From contig CM076957.1 in assembly GCA_039566865.1 (NCBI GenBank), positions 12,409,896 to 12,473,895 on the forward strand: a stretch of DNA of 64,000 bases, given 5' to 3'. A program made the position numbers and the translations under genes. A model generated the notes under the pieces. It saw only the letters and a program-made list of their open reading frames with translations, was not told the DNA's origin and did no database searches. Below, in pieces: positions 35,298 through 44,919 of the stretch (positions are counted from its first letter, which is position 1; every line of letters starts with the position of its first letter). This DNA comes from Aurelia coerulea (Eukaryota > Cnidaria > Scyphozoa > Semaeostomeae > Ulmaridae).

Positions 35298-35300
<3 letters not shown>
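35115..35300 (+). repeat. Penelope-like terminal sequence, right arm of the inverted repeat
   Basis: Inverted partner of 34843-35028, followed directly by an AAT array at about 35301-35331. Confidence 0.8.
35245..35267 (+). ncRNA. Hammerhead-ribozyme-like core
   Basis: Plus-strand CTGATGA (35245-35251), stem GATT/AATC and GAAA (35264-35267). It is the mirror copy of 34876-34898. Confidence 0.6.
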
Positions 35301-35331
<31 letters not shown>

Positions 35332-35333
<2 letters not shown>

Positions 35334-35427
35334 TGAACTAAACCACCATAAAAAATTAACAGAAATAAAATGAATAAAAGCACAACTGTTAAAATCTTGG
35401 AACGTTTCGATTAAAAATCTTCGTCAG
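35332..35427 (-). repeat. Third Penelope-like terminal fragment
   Basis: Contains AACTAAACCACCAT and CGTTTCGATTAAAAATCTTC, as in the ends at 34810 and 54105. On the minus strand the core reads CTGACGA (35421-35427), a GATT/AATC stem and GAAA (35405-35408); position 7 of the hammerhead box may be any base. AAT arrays flank both sides. Confidence 0.6.
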
Positions 35428-35429
35428 CA

Positions 35430-35595
<166 letters not shown>

Positions 35596-35599
35596 AATA

Positions 35600-36497
35600 A
35601 TAATCTCTTTTAACTTTTTCCTTTCCACATTTCAAAGGTTTATTGGTGTTTCTCCCTTGGTTATTTCCTCGGCTAGCTCTTGTAACAGGCTTTTCCTCTC
35701 CTTGCTGACTTCATTTTCTATCAGCCTTGCCAGTACCATTGCCATATTGATCTCATCATCCGTCGCATCTTCACCAGTAGCGTCCATGTTAATATCTTCA
35801 CCACTATTTTCTAAATCATTCTCCATGTGCGCTCCTTCTGTGTCTTCATCAATATGCATTTCTCTTTCAATCTCTCTCTGTATTTCTTCCATCTCCATTT
35901 CTGAGAGCCACCCATTGGTTCTAATTGCTCTACTTTGATCTGCTAGTCTTTGTTCTGTGATATCAAATACTCCTATCTCTTTCCAGATGTTAATCATTCT
36001 TTTACGGTATCCCCTCTGGTTTGGGTCACTTTTATAAAAACACTTGATGACAAGCTTGTTAACCTCCTTTGTCCATTTCATTCTTGCAGTAGTGGGATAA
36101 CGACCGGGCCCACGCTGCGTCACCATGGGGCACCTGCCGGGCGAGAGACCTTCACTTGAAGCTCCAGCTTCATTCACGCCGTTGTCTGATAAATTATCAT
36201 TTGACATTTTACACTCTTAGTGAGGTTAGTGGATTTTAGGTTACACAACCACCGGTGTGTTTATCGAGAACACCATCTCTAGGAGGGCTACCAACCAAGG
36301 CTAAAGAGTCCCTCCTACGCATGAGACAGACTAGCCCCCGCCGGACGCCAACCCGGTATTTCATGGTCTCGGGGAGAGCTTACAGGTACTACACCTTGCT
36401 CAAGGGTGACCTGGAGGTAGTTGCAGCAAAGGGTAACCTCATTCTCCCACGTCGAAACTCCACAACCGGATGCAGTTTCACGTCGTACCCAGGACAT
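35600..36497 (-). mobile_element. RLE-type LINE, 5' UTR and N-terminal ORF
   Basis: The minus strand starts at 36497 beside a TTA/TAT microsatellite with a 5' UTR nearly identical in blocks to that at 20697-20440 (for example AACTGCATCCGGTTGTGGAG). It continues into the ORF at 36207 and is truncated at about 35600, next to AAT repeats. RLE-type LINEs of the R4/Dong group are known to target TAA repeats, which fits the setting. Confidence 0.75.
35632..36207 (-). CDS. RLE-LINE N-terminal protein with Myb-like segment
   Basis: 191 aa beginning MSNDNLSDNGVNEAG. Residues about 43-110 (MKWTKEVNKLVIKCFYKS and then ITEQRLADQSRAIRTNGWL) have the spaced Trp and basic pattern of a Myb/SANT-like DNA-binding unit, which R2-type LINEs use upstream of the RT. 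A strongly acidic region follows (EDTEGAHMENDLENSGED). The frame is open but ends by truncation rather than joining an RT. The copy at 19858-20350 is frameshifted. Function is an inference from family layout. Confidence 0.6.
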   Translation of the reverse strand: MSNDNLSDNGVNEAGASSEGLSPGRCPMVTQRGPGRYPTTARMKWTKEVNKLVIKCFYKSDPNQRGYRKRMINIWKEIGVFDITEQRLADQSRAIRTNGWLSEMEMEEIQREIEREMHIDEDTEGAHMENDLENSGEDINMDATGEDATDDEINMAMVLARLIENEVSKERKSLLQELAEEITKGETPINL

Positions 36498-36540
36498 TTA
36501 TTATTATTATTATATATATATTATATATATTATTATATTG

Positions 36541-37177
36541 AAATCGAGATTGAATGGGGGGAACGTCATTAATGCAATAAACGCACGTGCTGTTGCAATA
36601 ATAAGATACGGAGCTGGCATAATCAAATGGACAAAAGAGGAATTGAGAAATATCGACCGACAAACAAGGAAGCTTATGAATTTGCACCGAGCACTTCACC
36701 CTCAAGCGGATGTTGATAGATTGTACATTAAAAGGGCAAAGGGCGGAAGGGGTATGATAAGTGTTGAAGACTGTGTTGAAATCGAAACAAAAAAAGTTTA
36801 ATCAAATACATAGAAGAAAGCGAAGAGATGTTACTCAAGGCTGTGAAAGATGAAGGGATCCTTGGCAGAGGCATGGCTAAAGAAGAGGTTGAAGAGAGAC
36901 GAAGAAATCAATACGAAGAAAAGGCCTTACATGGGCAATATGTGAGGAGCACAAGAGAGATCAGAGATCACAAGAGCTGGAATTGGCTGAAAAGAGGAAC
37001 TTCAAAGAAAGAGGCAGAAGGAACACTGATGGCAGCTCAAGACCAGGCCTTAAGGACAAATGCAATTAAGAACAAAATTAACAAACAAGATATATCACCC
37101 ATGTGCAGGCTGTGTGGGGAAAGAGAAGAGACCATCAGCCATATTGTTGCAGAGTGTACGAAACTTGCACAGAAGCA
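36541..37177 (+). pseudogene. RLE-type LINE, post-RT region (continues at 44178)
   Basis: Frames 36421-36801 and 36828-37214 give RAVAIIRYGAGIIKWTKEEL, then RTRKLMNLHRALHPQADVDR-like sequence, KGGRGMISVEDCVE, and a CCHC knuckle MCRLCGEREETISHIVAEC. A frameshift lies at about 36800. At 37177 the 3' tail of a minus-strand LINE interrupts it after KLAQK. The frame resumes at 44178 with HDRVAVVIHWTLCKRFGF. It is 5'-truncated next to TTA/TAT repeats. Confidence 0.8.
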
Positions 37178-37206
37178 ATTCAGTTTCAGTTTCAGTTTCA
37201 GTTTCA
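37178..37206. repeat. (CAGTTT)n, LINE 3' tail
   Basis: About four TTTCAG units; on the minus strand this is the (TGAAAC)n end of the 7-kb LINE. Confidence 0.85.
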
Positions 37207-37516
37207 TATTTTAAAATTCCACTACCTACAATTCTATAAACACAACTAAACATATACCTAATACAAAAGGAACAACATCAGAATTAATATAACTATTGAG
37301 CTAAACACAACTGAAGAAAATTACATTTGGGAAATATACAATAGATTCTAAATCAAATTAACAACAAGAAGAATTGTAAGTGGGGGAATTTCTTAAGGAG
37401 GAGCTCCCTCAGCAGCTAGGCTAATCGAGGAGAGAGCACCCCCTGTTTCAAAGATAATTATTGAAAATTATTAATTCTTTCATATTGTATAAAAATTTGC
37501 AAAAATATTGATATTT

Positions 37517-38317
37517 CTATGGTTGGTAATTGTTTTCAAAGAAAAAAGCTTTGAGTTTTCGACGAAAGCTATAAGCAGATGGTGAACTTTTTATCTCTAC
37601 AGAAATGTTGTTCCAGCACTTTGCTCCATGGTAACGCACTGATCTGAGACCATATTGCAGGGTATTTTTCTGACAAACAAAAATACAATTTTTTGTGGCT
37701 TGCCTTGTACCATGTTGATGAACAGATTCAACTAATGGAAAGAAAGAATGAAAACAAGCAGGAGAGATCTTATTGATACTATCATAGACAAAACTAAGCA
37801 ATTTTAGCTGAAAGAGATCATGCAGCTTTAAGATCTTTAAGTCTAAGAAAATAGGCGAAGAGGGTGAAGTAAAATGTTCAAAAAAAATTGTTCTTACAAC
37901 CCTTTTCTGTAAGAGAAAAACAGGGTTGATATAAGTTTCATAGGTAAGACCCCAAACTAAAATACCGTACTGAAGGAAAGGTGAAAATAAAGAATTATAG
38001 AGGCAAATCAAAACGTTAATGGGTAAAAAGTGTCTCACTTTGAAGATCATACCACAGGTTCTAGCAAGTTTTTTTGAAAGCTCAGTCAAGTGATATTTCC
38101 AGGAAAGACTCTCATCCAAAAGAACGCCTAGAAATTTGACATAAGAGGATTTTTTGACAGGGAGGCTACCAATTTTGATGCTAACGGTTTCAGTTGAGGA
38201 ATGTTGAGGGGACTTAAAGATAATGAAATTAGCTTTATCAATATTCAGTGACAATTTGTTAACATCAAGCCACATCTTTACTTTTTTTAGTTCTTTGTTA
38301 ATTTTCATTTCATTCAT
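37517..38317 (-). pseudogene. LINE ORF2 thumb and C-terminal part
   Basis: 266 aa that continue the RT at 40527 after removal of the inserted LINE (VINKELKKVKMWLDVNKLSL). It contains NFIIFKSPQ, VKFLGVLLDESLSWKYHL, YGILVWGLTYE, LHDLFQLKLLSFVYDSINKI and a terminal YHGAKCWNNISVEIKSS. There are no internal stops. The Met start is accidental because this is an internal part of ORF2. Confidence 0.85.
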
Positions 38318-38319
38318 TT

Positions 38320-40375
38320 CATTTTTAATTATTTATACAGGGTAGAAGCATCAATAAATATATAAATACTGCTTTACAGCTTGCCCTGTCAACAAAAGAA
38401 AAAGAATATAAACCCTATTTACAGTGTTATTTCAAACCTAAAGTAATAAAAGAAAGGAAATGTAGAATCAACATATCTTTGTGTTCACGTGACAGCTTTC
38501 TTAAAAGCCGAAAAGCTATTTGTGGTTTTAGCTTCAGAACCCAATTTGTTCCAAAGTTTGGCTCCCCTGAATGAAAAGCTCTTTTTTCCTAGGGATATTT
38601 TCAACAGCGGAAGGTTCAAATCCAGTTTGGAATTGCGTAATTCCCTGACGCCTTTATCAGAGACCCTTGTAAACAGACCTTGCAGATAATCAGGCACTTC
38701 ATTGTGCAGTGACTTGTGAACAATTTTCGTTGTTTCAAAATCTATCATTTGTTGTATATTTAGCCAACCGAGTTGTTTGATAAGGGGTAGCGAGGAAGCG
38801 TCATAGGGGCTATTCGTGACTACCCTGGCTGCTCTATTCTGCAGCTTTTGCAATTTTTGAAGAGCCGTAATACCACAGTTACCCCAAACAGGCGAACAAT
38901 ATCTTACGTAAGGCTCTACGAGGCTCTTATACATCCTTTGAATGGTCTGTAATGGGAGGTATTTTTTTGAGTATTTCAGCATTCCTATTCCTCGAGAAAT
39001 TTTTTTGGTAACGATGCTCAAATGCTCATCCCACAGCAAGTGCTGATCAACCTGAACACCCAAGTATTTCGCGTGTTTAACCATAGTGATTGGCTCGTCT
39101 CCTATTTTTAGGGCTGGTTCCGGGTTTTCAGACTGGCCGATCCTTTTGAGTCTATTTCGGCTACCAATAAGCATGCTCTGTGTTTTCGCTACATTTAGTG
39201 ATAACCTATTACTCTCCAGCCAGTTCTTAAGGCGATCTAAATCTTCATTGACGGCATCATTGATATCTGTGATGGAGTCCGAGGAGTAGGAAATGCTGGT
39301 GTCATCTGCATACATATTTACCTCCCCAAACTTTAGTGAGAGGGGAAGATCATTAATATATATCAGAAATAGTAAGGGCCCAAGGCAAGAACCTTGGGGT
39401 ACTCCGCATTTAATTGATTCCATGCTGGAAATGTGTCCATTAACCTTGCAACATTGTTTACGATTCTGCAAGTAAGATTTAAACCAACTCAATTCTTTCC
39501 CAGCCACTCCGTAAACACTGCGTTTTTTAATCAATATTTGGTGATCTACAGTGTCAAAAGCCTTCTTTAAGTCTATGAATGTGACAGATGTATACTGTCC
39601 CTGATCGAGGTCCAGGTACCAATCATTAGTACATTTTAACAAACAGGTTAGTACGGAATGAAGCTTCCGAAATCCTGATTGTTTTGAAAACAAACTACGG
39701 TGTTCAGTGAGGAAAGAATAGAATTGGTCACAAATTAGTTTCTCAAAGAGGCGCGAGACTACTGGGAGCACCGAGATAGGTCGATAGTTTGAATCCACGT
39801 CAGTCGGGCCATCCTTGTAAATTGGTGCAACCCTGGCAATTTTCCAGTCATTTGGGAAGAGGCCTTTAGACATGGATAAGTTGAATATTTGGCTCAGTGA
39901 GGGAGCCAAAATAGGCATTCCAACTTTAAGAAAATAACTGGAAATATTGTCTACACCAAAACCATGAGATGTTTTAAATTTGTTGGCAGCTTTAAGCAGA
40001 TGTTCCGGTTGAAGTGGCGCAAAAGTGAACCTATTGCTTTCGGTACTATCAGCAGAGGCACCGCTCAGAAAAACATTTCTAGTATCAGGTATTTCCTTGC
40101 AAAGCTTCTCCCCAATATTACAAAAGAACTTATTCATTGAGTCTGCTATCCCCTCAGGGTCAGTTACGACCGAATCACCGTTTTTTATCGCCGATATAGA
40201 AGTAGTTTTGGACTTCTTGTTTATTAGTTTGTTGATGGTAGCCCACGTTTCTTTGATATTTCCTTCACAAGAATCAATCTTATTTGTGAAGTACTGCCTT
40301 TTTAAACGGGTATTTAGAGAATTGACTTTATTTCGAACTTTTCTATATGCTTCCATTAATAGCTCTGATTAATCA
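38320..40375 (-). mobile_element. 5'-truncated LINE inserted in the 7-kb LINE
   Basis: Runs from about 40375 to an (ATGAA)n tail at about 38310-38330 on the minus strand. The host LINE reads ...AAAAGTGATTA before it and ATTAACAAAG after it, so the duplicated target is about ATTA. It is of the same family as 16715-18870 and the copy at 44920-46008. Confidence 0.8.
38485..40356 (-). CDS. LINE reverse transcriptase, 623-aa open frame
   Basis: An uninterrupted frame with all RT blocks: SNYRPISVLPVVSRLFEKL, the palm block FIDLKKAFDTVDHQI, KCGVPQGSCLGPLLFLIYI, NMYADDTSISY with the catalytic YADD, then LNVAKTQSMLIGSRNRLK and YLGVQVDQHLLWDEHL. The C-terminal tail has LQKLQNRAARVVTNSPYDAS and FRGAKLWNKLG. 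The endonuclease and ORF1 are missing because the copy is 5'-truncated, so it cannot move alone. The intact frame suggests recent insertion. The first Met is internal to the original ORF2. Confidence 0.85.
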   Translation of the reverse strand: MEAYRKVRNKVNSLNTRLKRQYFTNKIDSCEGNIKETWATINKLINKKSKTTSISAIKNGDSVVTDPEGIADSMNKFFCNIGEKLCKEIPDTRNVFLSGASADSTESNRFTFAPLQPEHLLKAANKFKTSHGFGVDNISSYFLKVGMPILAPSLSQIFNLSMSKGLFPNDWKIARVAPIYKDGPTDVDSNYRPISVLPVVSRLFEKLICDQFYSFLTEHRSLFSKQSGFRKLHSVLTCLLKCTNDWYLDLDQGQYTSVTFIDLKKAFDTVDHQILIKKRSVYGVAGKELSWFKSYLQNRKQCCKVNGHISSMESIKCGVPQGSCLGPLLFLIYINDLPLSLKFGEVNMYADDTSISYSSDSITDINDAVNEDLDRLKNWLESNRLSLNVAKTQSMLIGSRNRLKRIGQSENPEPALKIGDEPITMVKHAKYLGVQVDQHLLWDEHLSIVTKKISRGIGMLKYSKKYLPLQTIQRMYKSLVEPYVRYCSPVWGNCGITALQKLQKLQNRAARVVTNSPYDASSLPLIKQLGWLNIQQMIDFETTKIVHKSLHNEVPDYLQGLFTRVSDKGVRELRNSKLDLNLPLLKISLGKKSFSFRGAKLWNKLGSEAKTTNSFSAFKKAVT

Positions 40376-40607
40376 CTTTTTCCAGCTGATTGAGATTTTC
40401 AGCTTCATAGTAAATGTTAGTATCATCAGCAAATAAATAGAATGTCTACTGTCTACTGCCTTTTTAAACGGGTATTTAGAGAATTGACTTTATTTCGAAC
40501 TTTTCTATATGCTTCCATTAATAGCTCTAATTAATCACTTTTTGCAGCTGATTGAGATTTTCAGCTTCATAGTAAATGTTAGTATCATCAGCAAATAAAT
40601 AGAATGT
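40293..40607. repeat. 162-bp tandem duplication at a LINE/LINE junction
   Basis: 40293-40445 and 40455-40607 are the same sequence apart from two substitutions, separated by nine bases (CTACTGTCT). The unit spans the 5' end of the inserted LINE and the adjoining RT of the host LINE, so the duplication happened after the insertion. Confidence 0.9.
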
Positions 40608-41855
40608 TAGTTTTGAGGATGATAGTGGTAAATCGTTGATGTAAATTAGGAAGAGAAGAGGGCCAAGAACAGAGCCCTGTGGGACCCCACAGGTAACATT
40701 GAGATGGCTAGAGTTAGATCCATTTACAGAGACATATTGTTTCCTTTCTGAGAGATAGGATGTGAACCAGTCTAGAGAAATTCCCCTGATTCCATAATGT
40801 TCAAGCTTTGTCAACAGAATATCATGATTCACTGTATCAAATGCCTTTTGCAAATCAATGAAAATTCTACAGCCAAATTTTCTATTATCCAATGAGTTCT
40901 TGATGGCTTCTGTTAGACTAACCAGAGCATGGTTAATTGAATGGCTTGCACGGAATCCAAATTGCAAAGCATATAGAATTTCATATTTGACAAGAAAGTT
41001 GTAGAGACGTTCATACATCACTTTTTCTGTGATTTTGCTAAACACAGGGAGAAGAGAAATCAGTCTATAATTGGATGCAGTTAGTGGACAAGCTTTCTTG
41101 AAAAGAGGAATTACTTTGGCCAACTTCAACTTGTCAGGGAAGACACCAGATTGAAATGACTCATTAATAATTTGAGAAAGTGGAGAAGATATCAGTGACG
41201 AAAGAGATTTTAGAATTTTCATAGGAATGCTGTTGGGTCCAAGTGATTTTCCAGATTTTAAAGTAGAGATAATGTCAGATATTTCATAAGGAATTGAAGG
41301 CGCAGTGAAAAAAGAATTTCCAGTTCTGTCAGCCATGAAATTTACAGGTGACTTGTTGGGTCTTGGTAAATTTTTTGTGATATCATGAGAAACATTCACA
41401 AAGTACTTATTAAAAATGTTGGCAATAACTGCTGGATCTGAAGTAATGTTCCCATTTTTATCCTTTAGCTTATTTATCACATTTACATTACTTGATTTCC
41501 TAATACTTATAACTGATTTAATTCCTGACCATAGCTGTTTCATGTTATTGCTGTTCTTATGAAAATAGTTGTTGAAATAGCTTGCTTTACCTTCTCTCAA
41601 GGACTCTGAAACCCGATTTCTGAACTTTTTGTAAAGATCCATAAGAGATTGATCCTTGCTTTTTTTAAGGTTCCTAAGCAATCTGTCTCTGATGCGCATC
41701 ATTTTTTGTATTTTGCCATTAATCCAGGGTTTGTTCCTAAATTTGATATCATTCTTTGAAAGTTTCTTTAGAGGAGCATGCTTTTTCACCAATTCATCAA
41801 GGCAGGTTAAAAATCTATTGAATTTAGCATTTATATCTAAAGCACTGTCATTCAA
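40527..41855 (-). pseudogene. LINE ORF2 reverse transcriptase part
   Basis: 442 aa with a pre-RT helical domain, then KVIPLFKKACPLTASNYRLI, FGFRASHSINHALVSL, IDLQKAFDTVNHDIL, VTCGVPQGSVLGPLLFLIYI and YLFADDTNIYYEAENL. It is separated from the endonuclease part by a frameshift near 41856-41886 and ends where another LINE is inserted; the thumb is at 38317-37517. Confidence 0.85.
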
Positions 41856-41885
41856 GTAATTAAGGTCAAGACTTGCAAAGTCTTG

Positions 41886-43034
41886 TTAGAGAATTTCTTC
41901 ATTAAGGTTAGAGAAATCATGTTGGAAATATGATAGATTTTTGTAGGTGATGCCTGCATGCTTGACGATTAGAAATTGAGGGAAATGATCTGTTATTTGA
42001 GTCATAATGTTACCACTTACATTTTCATTATCTGTGATGTTAGAAAAGATATTATCAATAAGTGTGGAAGAATTCCCAGATACTCGAGAAGGATGAATGA
42101 TGTATGGGAGAAATTGTTTGGAGAAATGGAAGTTAACATAGTTTGTGGTAGGTGTGTTGGAGTTATAATTCAAAAGGTCAATATTAAAATCGCCAAGAAG
42201 AAAAACTTGTTTATTACATACAGCTGGATTGGAAAAAATTTCTTGCAGATACTCACTGAATGTAACAACAGATGAGTTTGGATGACGATAGGCACAGCAC
42301 AGCAGATAATTTTTACCATTTTTGTTTTCAACTTCAACCCAGACAGACTCAAAGTCAGTGTTATCTTTGCTAAGTTCAGGTCTAGGAATTGGAGTAAGTC
42401 CTGTCTTCACATAAAGTGCAACACCACCATTTTGACTATGAGATTGGCAGGGAAAGCAATTATAACCAGGAATTTCCACATTTGTCTTAATAGGATTATC
42501 AAAAGAGTTCCAAGTCTCAGACACACCTATAACATCAAAGTTAATTTTTGAAATTGCAAGAGTCGAGATAAGCTCATCAAAATGAAGTGAAAGACTTCTA
42601 GTGTTCATATGAAATAAAGAAAAATCTTTTCCTGAAGAATTTAGAGTTGACAAGTCCTGTAGAGTATGATAGCTTGAGTTAATATTAGAAGGTAAATGTT
42701 CATCAATATCGTAATCATCCATGTTCGGCAGGTTTGTAAGACCAGACGTTATTTCAAAAGATGGCACTGAATCAACATGAGATGGAAAATCAAAGTTATA
42801 CAAGTTTGAAAGTTCATCATTATCCAACTGACCAAAAGGAAACATGACTTTTGTACATTTCAAACAAAACCAAGGCACATCGTCATGTTCTTTTTGTAAC
42901 TGTTCATATTCCGGATTAGAAATATTGTTACATTTTATGTGGACCCAGAAATTGCAATTATTACAATAAACCAATTTTTTATGGTTAGATGTGTTCTTAT
43001 GGCAGATGCCACATGGGAAATCTGGAGGATTCAT
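41886..43034 (-). pseudogene. LINE ORF2 N-terminus: PHD finger and EEP endonuclease
   Basis: 382 aa. Residues about 8-60 form a PHD finger (CGIC..., YCNNCNFWVHIKCN, WFCLKC), a Cys4-His-Cys3 arrangement. From about residue 135 an endonuclease follows: FSLFHMNTRSLSLHFDEL, VIGVSETWNSFDN, CAYRHPNSS, LLGDFNIDLL, IDNIFSNI and ITDHFPQFLI. PHD fingers are known in CR1-like LINEs and may guide binding to chromatin. ORF2 loses its frame just after this part, before the RT. Confidence 0.85.
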
Positions 43035-43145
43035 TTGTTATTTATATGAAACTAACTGAAAAATTAAGATATATACTCATCAATCAAAACACAATAAAGT
43101 ACTGAATAGAACACAAAAAGTAGTTTATTAACCTTCCTTGGACCT

Positions 43146-43988
43146 TCATGTAGTCTCTGATATGTTCCTAATGAAAACTTCACTTTCACTTCCATTATTT
43201 GTGCTGCGTTCATGTTCATTTTGCTTTTCATTTGCAGTTCCAGGTTCCTTTGACTCAGGTGGTTTACTTTGCTTCCTAACAATCAAGCGATCTCTCACAA
43301 GGAAAGCCTGCTTTCCCTCTTGCCTTGCTGCTAGCATTTCTGGAATCAAAGCTGCTCTCCTTGCTAACACTCTCTCTGAGAAATCATCTCTGAATGAAAC
43401 ACCCTGAGGGCGCATCTTCCCTGCTGCTTGGATTATGGAATCTTTCTGTTTCCAGTTTAACAACTTTGCTATAATAGGTCTTGGCTCATTTGAATTTCTT
43501 CTTTTGTGACCATTACGTGTTGTTTTGCTACCTCCATCTTTAGGCCCAACCCTGTGGGCTCGTTCGATGATAATCTCATCTTTTATGGCTAATTTGTTAG
43601 CAATAGCTGATTTCAATTTTGCCTCTGAAGCAGCATAATCTTCAAAAGAATCTTCAGGAATGCCAAATACCTTAATGTTGTTCCTACGACTGCGGTTTTC
43701 TAGATCATCCGCTTTCTCGATAACTGTATCTAGATCTCCAAGAACGCCACTGACCATAACAGACTGCGTTGCAATTTTTTGATCAACACCATTGAGTTTC
43801 ACAATGATTTCCTCAATGTCTTTTTGACTAAACTGCAAGCTGGTCTTTATATCACTAACTTCATTCTTCAATAATCTGAGTTCTGATTTGACATCGTTTA
43901 CCAACATTTCGACAACAGTTCTGTAGGCCTTAGCCTGCATGTCCATCATTTCACGAATAAACTCTTGAACTGGAGTTTCTTTATCCAT
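43146..43988 (-). CDS. LINE ORF1p, L1-like coiled coil, RRM and C-terminal domain
   Basis: 280 aa, open. Residues about 30-95 are a heptad coiled coil (LRLLKNEVSDIKTSL, DIEEIIVKLNGVDQKI). LENRSRRNNIKVFGIPE starts the RRM, ERAHRVGPK ends it, and PIIAKLLNWKQKDSII with FRDDFSERVLARRAALIPEM form the C-terminal domain. This is the layout of L1-type ORF1 proteins, which bind LINE RNA as trimers and act as chaperones. It lies about 110 bases upstream of ORF2. A Ser/Glu-rich tail follows. Confidence 0.88.
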   Translation of the reverse strand: MDKETPVQEFIREMMDMQAKAYRTVVEMLVNDVKSELRLLKNEVSDIKTSLQFSQKDIEEIIVKLNGVDQKIATQSVMVSGVLGDLDTVIEKADDLENRSRRNNIKVFGIPEDSFEDYAASEAKLKSAIANKLAIKDEIIIERAHRVGPKDGGSKTTRNGHKRRNSNEPRPIIAKLLNWKQKDSIIQAAGKMRPQGVSFRDDFSERVLARRAALIPEMLAARQEGKQAFLVRDRLIVRKQSKPPESKEPGTANEKQNEHERSTNNGSESEVFIRNISETT

Positions 43989-44130
43989 TGTACTGAATGA
44001 TACTGATTTAAACTATTTAAACTGAACTGAGAAACATTATTTTGATAAAACAACCATAAAAAACATGCCGATAACCAGCGTAGAAACTCAACGAACTTCA
44101 GTTTCGTGCACACGTGCAAAGGCATGACCG

Positions 44131-44142
44131 TCCGCCATATTG
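44131..44142 (-). promoter_or_regulatory. YY1-like site near the LINE 5' end
   Basis: CAATATGGCGGA on the minus strand lies about 36 bases from the LINE 5' end. It resembles the YY1 site (CAAnATGGC) found at the very start of human L1, where it sets transcription start. Match by eye only. Confidence 0.5.
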
Positions 44143-44177
44143 AACGAACGAAAAAGATCAATATCGCCACTGGCGCC

Positions 44178-44730
44178 ATGACAGGGTTGCAGTGGTTATA
44201 CACTGGACATTATGCAAAAGATTTGGATTTCCCCATAGTGATCAGTGGTATCAACATATTCCAGAAAGAGTATTAGAAAATGAAAATGTAAAGCTGCTGT
44301 GGGACTTTTCAATTCAGACGGATCACCACCTTGAACACAATCAACCTGATATAGTAATACACGAAAAAACTAACAGGGTATGCTATATCATAGATGTTGC
44401 ATGCCCATTCGATACAAGAGTAAAGATGAAAGAGCTCGAGAAGACTGAACGATATCAGGACTTAAAAAGAGAAATTAGTAAAATCTGGGAATGCAGAAAA
44501 GTATTTGTGGTTCCAATTGTGATTGGGGCATTGGGTACATTGAGCAAGGATTTCAGTTCATGGGCAGCAAAGATAGAAGTGGAAGATAAGACTGACATGA
44601 TGCAAAAAGCTTGTGTGTTGGGAACGGCAAAGATTATCAGGAACGTTTTAGATATCTAAGGTCAAGGGTATTGACTTGATATTTAGCTAAACAACAGACC
44701 ACTAATGACAATGATATGGTGTGCGAAAAA
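44178..44730 (+). pseudogene. RLE-LINE C-terminus with restriction-like endonuclease
   Basis: Continues the piece ending at 37177: HDRVAVVIHWTLCKRFGF, then WDFSIQTDHHLEHNQPDIVI and RVCYIIDVACPFDTRV. The PD...D spacing fits the PD-(D/E)XK-type nuclease of R2/NeSL/R4-group LINEs, which cuts the target site. The C-terminal VPIVIGALGTLSKDFSSW and CVLGTAKIIRNVLDI are conserved with 20860-21046. The stop is at 44657, followed by a short 3' UTR and an AAT array. Confidence 0.8.
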
Positions 44731-44732
44731 AC

Positions 44733-44735
44733 AAC

Positions 44736-44788
<53 letters not shown>
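44733..44788. repeat. (AAT)n array at the RLE-LINE 3' end
   Basis: About 18 AAT units directly after the LINE 3' UTR. From 44790 to 44920 nothing is assignable. Confidence 0.9.
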
Positions 44789-44794
<6 letters not shown>

Positions 44795-44919
44795 ATGGCC
44801 AGTATATCCACAGAGTGGCTCTTCATCTGGTCGCTAAAAATACTTTACAAGGTTAAAATTTCTAACATGATACTGTATTTCCAAGGAAATATACAAAAAG
44901 CAAGAAACGATGTTCATTT

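Larger units (their letters stand above)
37177..44177 (-). mobile_element. Near full-length EEP LINE (L1-like ORF1, PHD-EN-RT ORF2)
   Basis: Minus-strand order: 5' UTR (44177-43989), ORF1 (43988-43146), ORF2 N-terminal part (43034-41886), RT (41855-40527), an inserted LINE (40375-38320), then the rest of ORF2 (38317-37517), a 3' UTR and a (TGAAAC)n tail ending at about 37177. It split an RLE-LINE with loss of about 15 target bases. A frameshift near 41870 and the inserted LINE inactivate it. The family also includes 8325-9860. Confidence 0.85.
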
